A stretch of 64,000 nucleotides of DNA from G963692885 sp964658655 (GTDB lineage: Bacteria; Acidobacteriota; Terriglobia; Terriglobales; Acidobacteriaceae): positions 1 through 64,000 of the forward strand of contig CAZZZL010000018.1 in the NCBI GenBank assembly GCA_964658655.1, in the 5' to 3' direction. The notes under the pieces were generated by a model. It had not been told where the DNA came from. It was given only the letters and a program-made list of their open reading frames with translations, and ran no database searches. Made by a program: the position numbers and the translations under genes. This document shows, one piece after another, positions 37,407 to 45,912 of this stretch. Every line of letters begins with the position of its first letter. The stretch's first letter is position 1.

Positions 37407-38483
37407 TTATGCGCTGACTTTACCGGTTGAGTCCCGAACTACCAGCGATGGCGCCAACAGCTGCATGGTGGCGGTTGTGGACTCGGCGACCTCATTCGCC
37501 TGCATCGCACGCAGCACATACTCCGAACCAAGTCTTCCCATCTCCTCCATCGGCTGGCGAACCGTGGTGATCCCCGGAGTCATAAAGGCCGCCGAGGGAA
37601 TATCATCGAAGCCGATCACCGAGCAATCACCCGGGACATGTCGGCCCGCAGCAACCAGCGTTCGGATCGCGCCCAAGGCTGTCAGATCGTCAAACGCTGC
37701 CAGGGCAGTGAACTTCACCTTGGTATCCAGCAACTGCTGCGTAAGTCGCTTCCCGCCCTCAAAGCCGGAGGCCGGGTCGAGCGATCCGGGCAATTCCATG
37801 ACACACCTGGGATCGAGAGCGAGGCCGTATTCACGGGCAAATCGCTGCATCCCTTCCCACCGGCGAAGACTATCATTCAGCTTCTCGGGCCCTCGAATGA
37901 TAGCGAGCTTTCGATGTCCTTGCGCATACAAATGTGCAAGCGCTGCATAACCGCCAGCTTCGTTATCGACAATGACAGAGCTGATTTGGTTATCAGTCAG
38001 ATCGCGGCCTACAACAACAGTCGGCACGCGGATTTTCGTCAGGTCGACCAGTAATCCGCCTTCTTCGAAGAGCCAGTTTGCGACGACGATCACACCTTCT
38101 ACGCGGCGCTCCACAAGCATCTTTAGATAACCTTCGAACTGTTTACGTTCGTTGCGGGCGTCCATGATGATTGGCAGATAAGGCGTCGGGTCGAGAGCCT
38201 CCTGGATACCCCGCAGAATGAGAATGCAGAAAGGGTCGGATAAATCAAACAGGATGACGCCAACAGTCTGACTGCGCCGACTTCGAAGCGACCGCGCTGA
38301 GGCGTCAGGGTGATAGCCCATTTCCTCAGCTGTCTTCCTCACCAGCAGCTTTGTGCTTGCGGCAACATAGCGCGAGAGCGGCGCTTCATTCAGGACGATC
38401 GACACAGTGGATGTAGAAAATCCGCACGCTCGCGCGACGTCGAGGATCGTCACATGCTTTGATTTGGATTTGCGGCCGGCCAT
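37407..38483 (-). CDS. LacI-family transcriptional regulator (glycosidase unit)
   Basis: A complete 358-residue LacI/GalR regulator. The HTH is VTILDVARACGFSTSTVSIVLNE (11-33) with a hinge-like YHPDASARSLRSRRS. The periplasmic-binding-type effector domain follows: TVGVILFDLSDPF, RVEGVIVVA, VIVDNEAGGYAALAHL, GFDDIPSAAFMTPGITTVRQP. It is upstream of and co-oriented with the glucosaminidase gene and probably controls it in response to a sugar. The operator could not be fixed; the 38484-38676 gap has one inverted repeat. Confidence 0.94.
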   Translation of the reverse strand: MAGRKSKSKHVTILDVARACGFSTSTVSIVLNEAPLSRYVAASTKLLVRKTAEEMGYHPDASARSLRSRRSQTVGVILFDLSDPFCILILRGIQEALDPTPYLPIIMDARNERKQFEGYLKMLVERRVEGVIVVANWLFEEGGLLVDLTKIRVPTVVVGRDLTDNQISSVIVDNEAGGYAALAHLYAQGHRKLAIIRGPEKLNDSLRRWEGMQRFAREYGLALDPRCVMELPGSLDPASGFEGGKRLTQQLLDTKVKFTALAAFDDLTALGAIRTLVAAGRHVPGDCSVIGFDDIPSAAFMTPGITTVRQPMEEMGRLGSEYVLRAMQANEVAESTTATMQLLAPSLVVRDSTGKVSA

Positions 38484-38559
38484 CCGCCTCTGCTTTCACA
38501 GTATCTGCCCTGCAGGACGGATTATCTATCCTTGAGGTAGCAAGCTCCAAGCATATCTG

Positions 38560-38580
38560 GGCCTATTAACCGATAGGGCC
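38560..38580. other. Inverted repeat between cytochrome c and lacI genes
   Basis: GGCCTAT and ATAGGGCC (one bulged G) flank TTAACC, 77 nt upstream of the LacI gene. It could be an operator for that gene or a weak processing/termination hairpin after the cytochrome gene; there is no T-run. Confidence 0.3.
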
Positions 38581-38676
38581 CCGAACTTGTTACCCCGGGT
38601 TGAGACACGTCGAGGAGAAATAAGCGAGCGTAAAGGCCACAGATCGACTTCTGTAATCAGAGTCCTACTGGCATGG

Positions 38677-39006
38677 CTACTGCGTCTTCAGGTAGGCAAT
38701 CAAGTTTTCAATATCCGCCGGTGCCAGTTGCGTTTTGAAAGCCGGCATAGTGCCGTTGCCGTTGTTGATGATGGTTCTCACCTGGGCTGCTGTCTTCTTG
38801 GGAGGGTGGCCCTTCATCTCAGCATGCAGACTCGGTCCTACAATCTTTTTCTCCGCTTCAATCGAATGACATGCAGAACACGATTGCTTGAAGAGATGTT
38901 CACCGGCTTCAGCGTTCCCTGCTGCGGTTCCCTCCTGAGCGCCTGCAAAAGGTACTAGGGAGAGCGTTGCCGCGAGCGTTACACCACAGAGAATCTTTGT
39001 TTGCAT
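38677..39006 (-). CDS. Exported class I c-type cytochrome
   Basis: A 109-residue single-heme protein: signal peptide (MQTKILCGVTLAATLSLVPFAGAQ), heme-binding CSACH at 43-47, and the distal methionine in NGTMPAF (M87). A C-terminal helix (IENLIAYLKTQ) ends the fold. AGGA precedes the ATG at 39006; the frame is open further upstream but without family resemblance. It is divergent from the dehydrogenase operon across a promoter region with inverted repeats. That arrangement makes it a likely electron acceptor for the GMC dehydrogenase. Confidence 0.92.
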   Translation of the reverse strand: MQTKILCGVTLAATLSLVPFAGAQEGTAAGNAEAGEHLFKQSCSACHSIEAEKKIVGPSLHAEMKGHPPKKTAAQVRTIINNGNGTMPAFKTQLAPADIENLIAYLKTQ

Positions 39007-39129
39007 GAAGGTCCTTCCGAGATCTCGGTTTGTCTGACACCAAAGTCTCCCGACGTCGCAGGTGTCTTGTAGTTGAGATGCGGCGCCGCTGCCTGTCGGC
39101 GGTCCGAAAGTGACTGCGGGTTTGGTTGA

Positions 39130-39158
39130 AATATTCCATACCGTATGGGCCCTGTCAA
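39130..39158 (-). promoter_or_regulatory. Cytochrome c promoter with palindrome in the spacer
   Basis: On the minus strand a perfect TTGACA (39153-39158) and AATATT (39130-39135) are 17 nt apart. The spacer contains the inverted repeat CCATAC-G-GTATGG (39136-39148), placed where a bound repressor would block polymerase. The predicted leader is about 115 nt. Confidence 0.65.
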
Positions 39159-39183
39159 ATCGACAGACCTTAAATTCCCATTG

Positions 39184-39195
39184 GCAAACGTTTGC
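39184..39195. promoter_or_regulatory. LacI-type operator GCAAACGTTTGC
   Basis: A perfect 12-bp palindrome with the central CG typical of LacI-family sites; the core is identical to the PurR-box core. It overlaps a possible -35 (TTGGCA, 39181-39186) of the rightward operon. A second site with the same half-sites, GCAAA-7 nt-TTTGC, lies at 39214-39230. Together they suggest autoregulation of the LacI-type gene starting at 39281. Confidence 0.7.
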
Positions 39196-39280
39196 GGACC
39201 GTGTTAGGTTGCAGCAAATCGAAAGTTTGCACATTGCGACATTCTGCATGCAACGAGCGATCGGTGGAGGTCCGGCGACT

Positions 39281-40373
39281 ATGGCCGTTTTGATGATGGA
39301 CGTGGCAAAACGGGCAGGCGTCTCTGTGACCACCGTATCGCATGTAATGAATGAGACGCGGGAAATCGCTCCGGCCACGCGAGCGCGTGTGCTCAAAGCG
39401 ATCCAGGACCTGAATTATTACAAGAATAACTCTGCTCGCCTGCTCGTCCGCGGCCACAGCGACACGGTCGGCATGATCGTTTCCGATATCGAGAATCCGT
39501 TCCTTCCCGAACTGATCAAGAGCTTTGAAAAGGCTGCGGCATCTGCCGGGCTTGAACTGCTGCTCGGCATGACTAATTATGAGAAGTCGAAGGCCGAGAC
39601 TGCGGTCAGGCGCATGATCGAAAGCCGGGTTCGGGGTGTAGCCGTAATGACATCGCAGTTAGTTGGAGGGCCAGTTACTTGATCGTCTTCTCCAGGCCGA
39701 GTTGCCTGTCGTCCTGCTCGACGCGCCAAGGGCCGGAAATCTCAAGAGCGGTCTGACGATCGACTATTCCGCGGGTATATGGTCAGCAGTCGACCACCTC
39801 GCCAAGAGTGGGCACACAGAAGTCGCAGTGATTCATGGGCCGCTTAATGTAGTCTCCGCAGCGCGCTACCTTGACTTACTTCGCGAAGCTATCTCGGAGT
39901 ACGACCTTCGCTTGCTTGGCGTTGTCGAGGGTGACGGCCGGCCGGAAGGCGGTGCACGCGGAGCACAAATACTGCTCGGCATGAAACGAACACCTACCGC
40001 TATCTTGTGCGGAAATGATCTAACCGCAATCGGCGCGATGGGCATGTCAACCCGCATGGGCTTTAGCGTACCTGACCAGCTTTCAATTGTGGGCTGTGAT
40101 GATATCGCCCTGGCTGGCTACAGTCAGCCTTCCCTAAGCACGGTTCGTATCCCGCGAGATGTCATGGGTTGCGAGGCGTTTCGGCTGCTGGAAAAAATGA
40201 CCGGCTCCGGTTCCCGACGCGGGCGCGACGCTGTTGTAACTACAAGCTTCGTGGCACGCGGATCAAGTGGACCTGTTGGTAAAGCTCAACATCCCTCGAG
40301 GTTCCCATTGATAAAACCTACCTCAACGAAGTCTTTAGCCGCGGCAGCCAACTCGATGAAGAAAACAAAATGA
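39281..40373 (+). pseudogene. LacI-family regulator gene with one-base frameshift
   Basis: The first frame (from ATG 39281) encodes the HTH MDVAKRAGVSVTTVSHVMNE and the first half of the effector domain, then after VAVMTSQLV runs into TGA at 39680-39682. The second frame resumes as EGQLLDRLLQAELPVVLLD and continues to the normal C-terminus (VGCDDIALAGYSQPSLSTVRIP) ending at 40373. Removing one G from the GTTGGAGGG run near 39663-39668 joins them without loss of any residue. Either the gene is freshly inactivated or the read has a one-base error. GGAGG lies 10 nt before the ATG. Its stop overlaps the next start as ATGA. A C-terminal Lys/Ser-rich tail follows the usual end. Confidence 0.85.
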
Positions 40374-41467
40374 GACACCAACCAGTCAAAATCGGCATTA
40401 TCGGATCGCAATTTCAAGCCAACTGCCACGCCGCCTCAATCGCAATGGTTGAGGATTCGATGCAGGTCGTTGCTGTAGCCTCTCCAACCATGGGGAACGC
40501 TCAAGCACTGGCTGACCTGTACCAAATTCCGCGGGTATATCAGGATTATCGACAACTGTGCGCGGACCCGGAAGTCGAAGCCGTGACGATTACTGCGCCC
40601 AATGCACTCCATTGCGAGATGACGGTGGCGCTTGCCCGCGCTGGCAAACACGTGATCTGTGAGAAGCCATTATGCGTGACCATGGCCGAAGCTGATCAGA
40701 TGATCGAGGCGTGTCGGAGCAACGGCGTGTTGCTGCTCTACGCCGAAGAACTGCTGTTTACGCCGAAATACCTCAAGGCAAAGGAAATGGCAGACAGCGG
40801 TGCGTTCGGCAAAGTGCACCTGCTCAAACAAAGTGAAAAACATTCTGGCCCTCACTCTGAATGGTTCTGGGATGTGAAGCGCTCCGGAGGCGGGGCTCTG
40901 CTGGACCTGGGTTGTCATGGCATTGCATTCGCCTATTGGTTTCTGAACAGACCCAGATTTGTCAGCGTTTATTCCCACCTCGGAACTTATGTCCATGCCA
41001 ATAAGACGCTGGCTGACGATGAAGCAGTCACAGTACTTGAATTTGAAGGAGGCGCATTCAGCGTTATTGAGAACAGCTGGACGCGCAAAGGCGGCATGGA
41101 TGACAGGGTCGAGGTTTATGGAGAGGGTGGCTTGACGATTGCCAACCTGCATATGGGAAATGCTCTGCCGACTTACAGTGACTATGGATTTAATTACGCT
41201 GTCGAAAAAGCTCCAACTACCACCGGATGGACTTACCCGGTCTTCGAAGAGCTTTGGAACTATGGCTTTCCTCAGGAGATGCGTCATTTCGCACGCGCGA
41301 TTCGGGGGATCGAATCGCCGCAATGCACAGGAGAAGACGGCAAAATCGTACTCGAAGCGGTGTACGCAGCGTATGCTTCTGCTGGCCTCGGATGTAAGGT
41401 TCAATTTCCTTTCACGACTACCGCCGTCCGGCCTATCGATGAATGGCTTAGCAGGAGGGGTAAGTGA
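40370..41467 (+). CDS. Gfo/Idh/MocA-family NAD(P)-dependent oxidoreductase
   Basis: A 365-residue two-domain oxidoreductase acting on sugars or cyclitols. The N-terminal Rossmann fold has IGIIGSQFQANCHAASI and the family lysine motif CEKPLCVTMAEAD. The C-terminal alpha/beta domain carries GGGALLDLGCHGIAFAYWF with the usual catalytic-site Asp/His pair. In 3-keto-sugar pathways such enzymes oxidise or reduce C3 of glycosides. It is translationally coupled on both sides (ATGA with the lacI-type gene, GTGA with the SIS gene). It has no export signal and is therefore cytosolic. Confidence 0.9.
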   Translation: MRHQPVKIGIIGSQFQANCHAASIAMVEDSMQVVAVASPTMGNAQALADLYQIPRVYQDYRQLCADPEVEAVTITAPNALHCEMTVALARAGKHVICEKPLCVTMAEADQMIEACRSNGVLLLYAEELLFTPKYLKAKEMADSGAFGKVHLLKQSEKHSGPHSEWFWDVKRSGGGALLDLGCHGIAFAYWFLNRPRFVSVYSHLGTYVHANKTLADDEAVTVLEFEGGAFSVIENSWTRKGGMDDRVEVYGEGGLTIANLHMGNALPTYSDYGFNYAVEKAPTTTGWTYPVFEELWNYGFPQEMRHFARAIRGIESPQCTGEDGKIVLEAVYAAYASAGLGCKVQFPFTTTAVRPIDEWLSRRGK

Positions 41468-42555
41468 AACGCTATCCAATGCTGGACAATATTCAAGCCC
41501 AACCAACTTCGCATGAGTTACTCATGGCCTTTCATCAGCGCTATGAAGAGCAACTCAACAAACTTGCAGCAGAGGTCATTCGAAAGGCTACCGGTACCAT
41601 CTATTTCACCGGGATGGGCGCCTCACTTTTCGCCGCGTTCCCGGCTGCCGACCTTTTACGGAAGCATGGCAAGCCGGTGCGGGTTGTCGAGAGCTCTGAG
41701 CTTCTGCATCATGAAGCTGCTGCGTTCAGGCAGCAGGATGTCGGCATCCTCATCTCACGGTCAGGCGAATCGGTGGAGGTTGTAAATCTTGCTGAGGTCA
41801 TGCATGCGGCTGGCATCAAGCTGGTCGGTGTGACGAACGTCGCTAAGTCACCGCTGGAATCGTTGGTGGACGTTAGCCTCCAGGTCGGTGCACAGGCAGA
41901 CGAAATCGTGGCAGTACAAACCTACACGGGAACGATCCTCAAGCTTTCACTGCTCGCAGAAGAAGTACTAATTCCGGACAGTCACGAGTTGGCTGAGACA
42001 TGTCTTGCTGCATTGCCATCACTAACATCGAGCATCGAAGAGTGTCTTGGCAGGGTATCAAGCTGGGAGAGTCTGTCGACAGTGGGTGGTGAAGCATTCT
42101 ACTTTCTGGGGCGCGGTCCGGCGCTTGGTTCCGCACATGAGGCCGCACTATTACTGCATGAAACAGCAAAAGCCACGGCCGTCAGTATGTCGTCCGGGCA
42201 ATTTCGTCATGGACCGGTGGAAGCTGTCTCGCGGAACTTTCGAGCGATCGTGTTCGGAACACCGGCTGAAACACGCGCACTTGATTTTGCACTGATGAGA
42301 GATCTCTCCCGGATGGGAGCTGATGTTCGATGGATCGGATCTAATGACAGCAGCCAAGGCCGTCAGAACCTGATGATATGGCCCGCAATGAATGAGCAAT
42401 TGGCTCCGATTTTCGAGATTGTTCCCGTGCAGATTTTTGCCTACCAACTCGCCTTGTGGCGAAACATCATCCCCGGTCAGTTCCGCTACGCGGCGGCCGT
42501 CACCGCAAGCGAGAGCGGGTTCCCATTGCTTGAGAAGGAAGCGGCATCGCATTGA
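41464..42555 (+). CDS. Double-SIS sugar isomerase/deaminase (GlmS/NagB-II-like)
   Basis: A cytosolic 363-residue protein with two SIS phosphosugar-binding domains and no glutaminase domain. SIS1 has FTGMGASLFAAFPAADLL and SRSGESVEVVNLAE, where ISxSGE(S/T) contacts the sugar phosphate. SIS2 has FLGRGPALGSAHEAALLLHETAK and SSGQFRHGPVEAV, the block carrying the GlmS-like catalytic Glu/His region. Relatives include type II glucosamine-6-phosphate deaminases and AgaS. With a glucosaminidase in the locus, GlcN-6-P deamination is the most natural guess. GGAGGGG precedes the GTG start. Confidence 0.85.
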   Translation: MKRYPMLDNIQAQPTSHELLMAFHQRYEEQLNKLAAEVIRKATGTIYFTGMGASLFAAFPAADLLRKHGKPVRVVESSELLHHEAAAFRQQDVGILISRSGESVEVVNLAEVMHAAGIKLVGVTNVAKSPLESLVDVSLQVGAQADEIVAVQTYTGTILKLSLLAEEVLIPDSHELAETCLAALPSLTSSIEECLGRVSSWESLSTVGGEAFYFLGRGPALGSAHEAALLLHETAKATAVSMSSGQFRHGPVEAVSRNFRAIVFGTPAETRALDFALMRDLSRMGADVRWIGSNDSSQGRQNLMIWPAMNEQLAPIFEIVPVQIFAYQLALWRNIIPGQFRYAAAVTASESGFPLLEKEAASH

Positions 42556-42630
42556 GCTAACCGCTGCTCTCTTAAGTTGTGTGGCAATTAATCACAAGTA
42601 ACGAGTCATTCAAAATAGTTTCGAGGCGAG

Positions 42631-43281
42631 ATGGCAGGACAATCCCCAAGTCGACGCGAGTTATTGCAGGCGATGGCCGTTGCAGCAGCTGCCAGTACCT
42701 TCAGCGGCTTTTCACGATGGAGCTTCGCACACGCACAAAGCATGGGTCAGCATGAGCATGCGCAGGTGAACCATGTGCAGGTGCGCTCCACATACACACC
42801 GCAGTTTTTCACACCACCGGAATATGTGACGCTTGTACTTCTAACAGATTTGATCTTGCCGCCGACTACTCTTAAATCGGCGACTCAGCAGGGAAACAGC
42901 AGGACAAAAACGCATCCCGGGGCCAAAGAGTTAGGCGTGGCAGAGTTTATCGACTTCATCGTCTTCAGCGACACTGATTTACAAAAGCGTTTTCGTAGCG
43001 GGCTGAAATGGCTGGATCAGGCGGCAGCGCCCACGCACTCCTTTGCTGATCTTTCGAAAGCACAGCAGCATGCCATTCTGGACAGGCTTGCTTATAGAAA
43101 AGAACACCGCGCTGACGAGAACAATGGCCAGCAATTCTTTTCCCTGGTGCGCAGATATACAGTCCTGGGTTTTTACACAACGCGAGAAGGTCTGGAGTTC
43201 CTCGATTTTCCGGGACTGACGTTCTATGCCACCTCACCCGGGTGCACACATGGCGAAAATGCGGAGCATGCGAGTTTGTAA
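42631..43281 (+). CDS. Gluconate 2-dehydrogenase subunit 3-type small subunit (Tat-exported)
   Basis: A 216-residue small subunit. The N-terminus is a twin-arginine signal (SRRELLQAMAVAAAASTF) and the rest matches the Gluconate_2-dh3 family: EYVTLVLLTDLILPP, GVAEFIDFIVFSDTD, LSKAQQHAILDRLA and FFSLVRRYTVLGFYT. In characterised FAD-dependent sugar dehydrogenases this small subunit carries the flavin subunit through the Tat pore. The GMC subunit follows after 12 nt and has no signal of its own, which fits such hitch-hiking. Confidence 0.9.
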   Translation: MAGQSPSRRELLQAMAVAAAASTFSGFSRWSFAHAQSMGQHEHAQVNHVQVRSTYTPQFFTPPEYVTLVLLTDLILPPTTLKSATQQGNSRTKTHPGAKELGVAEFIDFIVFSDTDLQKRFRSGLKWLDQAAAPTHSFADLSKAQQHAILDRLAYRKEHRADENNGQQFFSLVRRYTVLGFYTTREGLEFLDFPGLTFYATSPGCTHGENAEHASL

Positions 43282-43293
43282 TGGGGGTCATTC

Positions 43294-44982
43294 GTGTTGA
43301 ATAGCTATGACGTAATTGTGATTGGAACAGGCGCGGGTGGCGGGATGGTCATCAAGACGCTTTGTGAAGCTGGCTTGAAGGTGTGCGCACTTAACGCCGG
43401 CCGAGAGCTTGAACCGGCAAAGGACTTTCGCGAACACAAACTACCGTATGACCTAAAATTTCGTGGCTTTGGCTCGCCTGCTCAACAGGCGCGAAGCGTG
43501 GGCTACATGGACAATGAGTACGTTGCGTCCGACGCATGGGAGCACGATATCGCTTACTCCACGAGCTCAGGAACACGATGGACATGGCCGCGCTCGAATG
43601 CAGTCGGCGGCAAGACTAATTTCTGGGGCAGGTCAGCAGCAAGGATGTCGCAGATAGATTTCAAGGCCGCATCCAGAGATGGGTACGATGTGGACTGGCC
43701 GGTGTCTTATGAAGATATTGCGCCCTTCTATACACGCGTAGAAGAATTTATAGGGGTTGCGAGCACAGTTCAGAATCGTCCGTCTAATCCTGACGGCAGT
43801 TATCTCCCGCCCATCCGCTTTCGTTGCCTGGATCGTATCTTCGAAGCAGGTGCGAAGAAGTCGGGCCTTCCATATCTCCCCGATCGAATGGCCCAATTAA
43901 CGCAGGCCCACAATGGACACCCGCCTTGTCACTATTGTGGCAACTGTACAGAAGGATGCGATGTAGGAGCATTCTTTTCCTCGCCATACTTCCTGATGCC
44001 GCTTGCCCGAGCAACCGGGAATCTCGAACTTCGCACGAACGCCGTAGCCCGAGAGATTCTGGTCGATGCAGATGGTCGTGCGAAAGGCGTCGCCTACATT
44101 GAGCGGGGTTCAAGGCGCGAAGTCGAGGTCTATGGCAAAGCGATTGTAGTTGCTGCATCCTGCGTCACGACTGCGCAGATCATGCTGAACTCCAGTTCGA
44201 GACACTGGCCGACAGGCATAGCTAATTCCAGCGGCCAGTTAGGACGCAACCTATGCGACCATCTTTACGGCACTTCCGGCTACGGATATCTCCCGCAACT
44301 TCTTGGACAGCCAAGTTTTCCAGACAATGTGACTGCGGGCACAGTCGCTTGGCTTCCGAGGTGGCAGAATCTTGAGAATCCAAGGCAGGAGAAATTTATT
44401 CGCGGCTACTCCTTCTATCCCGGCGGCGGGTGTGACATATTCCCGAGCTACTACGACGACATTGAAGGCTATGGCGAAGCCTACCAGGCAGAAATCAAGC
44501 GGCGCTATCCAACCCCTGTGAGCTTAACCGTGCAGGCTCCCTCTCAGCGCTCAGACAAGAATTATGTAGATATAGATCCAGTCAAAAAAGACGTCTTCGG
44601 TATTCCGCAGGTACGCATTTCCTTTCAGTGGGACGACAACACGCTGAAGATGTGGGAACACTCGAAGGAGGTCAGCGAGTCGCTGTTTTCAGCGATAGGA
44701 GCCGTCTATCAGGGCCATGGTGAACCGGAGTCGCCAGGATGGAGTCTGCATGAGACCGGGACATGCAGGATGGGCAATGATCCTGCGCATTTTGTCACGA
44801 ATCGATTTGGGCAAACGCACGATGTTCCGAATCTGTATGCCTGCGACGCCAGTGTGTTCCTGAACTGCACGGATAAGACAACTACGCTTTCAATCCTGGC
44901 TTTTTCTTTACGGACCTCCGAATACATTATTGAGAAATTCAAGAAAGACGATCTTCTTTCCGGAACACCCAGACAATCATGA
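43294..44982 (+). CDS. GMC-family FAD-dependent sugar dehydrogenase with cysteine cluster
   Basis: A 562-residue glucose-methanol-choline oxidoreductase. FAD binding is through IGTGAGGGMV (10-19), and the active-site histidine and asparagine are H486 (in HETGTCRMG) and N524 (in FLNCTDKTTTL). C212-x2-C215-x2-C218-x3-C222 lies in the position of the iron-sulfur ligands of FAD-dependent glucose dehydrogenase, suggesting an electron relay to cytochrome. It probably oxidises a sugar hydroxyl in the periplasm, with the preceding Tat-signalled small subunit and the divergent cytochrome c. The closest functional analogues are glucoside 3-dehydrogenase and gluconate 2-dehydrogenase; which carbon is oxidised is inference. 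GTG start after GGGGG; its end overlaps the next gene (ATGA). Confidence 0.9.
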   Translation: MLNSYDVIVIGTGAGGGMVIKTLCEAGLKVCALNAGRELEPAKDFREHKLPYDLKFRGFGSPAQQARSVGYMDNEYVASDAWEHDIAYSTSSGTRWTWPRSNAVGGKTNFWGRSAARMSQIDFKAASRDGYDVDWPVSYEDIAPFYTRVEEFIGVASTVQNRPSNPDGSYLPPIRFRCLDRIFEAGAKKSGLPYLPDRMAQLTQAHNGHPPCHYCGNCTEGCDVGAFFSSPYFLMPLARATGNLELRTNAVAREILVDADGRAKGVAYIERGSRREVEVYGKAIVVAASCVTTAQIMLNSSSRHWPTGIANSSGQLGRNLCDHLYGTSGYGYLPQLLGQPSFPDNVTAGTVAWLPRWQNLENPRQEKFIRGYSFYPGGGCDIFPSYYDDIEGYGEAYQAEIKRRYPTPVSLTVQAPSQRSDKNYVDIDPVKKDVFGIPQVRISFQWDDNTLKMWEHSKEVSESLFSAIGAVYQGHGEPESPGWSLHETGTCRMGNDPAHFVTNRFGQTHDVPNLYACDASVFLNCTDKTTTLSILAFSLRTSEYIIEKFKKDDLLSGTPRQS

Positions 44983-45902
44983 CAACAACTCGGCGTTCAT
45001 TCATCACAAGTGCACTGGTTGGTGCTGCTGCCTCTCGCCTGCGCGCAAAAGTTTTACCAATACCTCACAAATTCCCCACAGATCCGATTAAGCGCATCGC
45101 AGTGGCCACCTATCCTTTTCGCCGAATGATTCTGGCCCCGGACAATGACGAGAGAGATACCACTAGGCCGGGTATGGATCTGGCTGGCTTCGCCCGCTTC
45201 ATTCGGAGCGAGTTTAATGTCTACGGCATAGAACCTCTCCATGCTCATTTTCAGTCCACAAGGCATGAAGATATTCTCAAGCTGCGTGATGCATTTGACG
45301 CAGCTGGTGTATTTGTCGCGAACATTCCGGTCGATGCGCCGGTTGACTTATGCAGTCCTGACGTCACAACGCTTAAGACCAGTCACGCGACCTATCGCAA
45401 GTGGATCGATATTGCAAAGACTCTTCGCTCGCCCAGTGTTCGCGTCTGGATTCCCAAATGCCCTGATACCTCGAATATCGTCGAGGCCGCCAATGCTCTC
45501 AAGCCCAGTATCGATTATGCGCGCACACAGGGTGTGATTATGAATCTCGAGAATGACGATCCGATTCTCGATTCTGCGAGCCGCGTGGTTAAGGTAATCG
45601 AACAGGCCAACTCAATATTTCTGAGAGCGCTGCCCGATTTCGGCAACGGGCTAATGGGTGGTGATGAGGCATTCAATGCTGCCGGCGTTAGCGTGATGTT
45701 TGAGCACGCCTACAACATAGCCCATGTGAAGGATGCCGAAGATGTGAAAGGTCAACACCGTACTGCTTCCCTGCCTCAGCTTTTCAAAATCGCGAAAGCA
45801 TCCGGCTACCGCGGCTATTACTCAATGGAGTCGGACTCCAGCGTAGATCCAACTCCGGATACAAAGCACCTGATCCATGAATCATTACGACTCATGGTTT
45901 GA
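44979..45902 (+). CDS. Tat-exported TIM-barrel sugar isomerase/epimerase-like protein
   Basis: A 307-residue xylose-isomerase-like TIM barrel. The N-terminus TTTRRSFITSALVGAAASRL is a Tat signal, which is odd for a true sugar-phosphate isomerase and places it in the periplasm. Likely metal ligands are the Glu in MNLEND, Asp in LPDFGNG, His in NIAHVKDAE and Glu in YSMESD. Related barrels act as 3-keto-glycoside lyases/hydrolases or hydroxypyruvate isomerases. Coupling to the GMC gene by 4 nt suggests it acts on the GMC product, for example cleaving a 3-keto glycoside by beta-elimination. Confidence 0.85.
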   Translation: MTTTRRSFITSALVGAAASRLRAKVLPIPHKFPTDPIKRIAVATYPFRRMILAPDNDERDTTRPGMDLAGFARFIRSEFNVYGIEPLHAHFQSTRHEDILKLRDAFDAAGVFVANIPVDAPVDLCSPDVTTLKTSHATYRKWIDIAKTLRSPSVRVWIPKCPDTSNIVEAANALKPSIDYARTQGVIMNLENDDPILDSASRVVKVIEQANSIFLRALPDFGNGLMGGDEAFNAAGVSVMFEHAYNIAHVKDAEDVKGQHRTASLPQLFKIAKASGYRGYYSMESDSSVDPTPDTKHLIHESLRLMV

Positions 45903-45912
45903 TGGCCCTGGA

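Noticed and set aside
39110..39280. Upstream extension of the frameshifted lacI to 39110
   Set aside because: The added residues are not LacI-like, would cover the operator, and the ATG at 39281 has GGAGG at good spacing.
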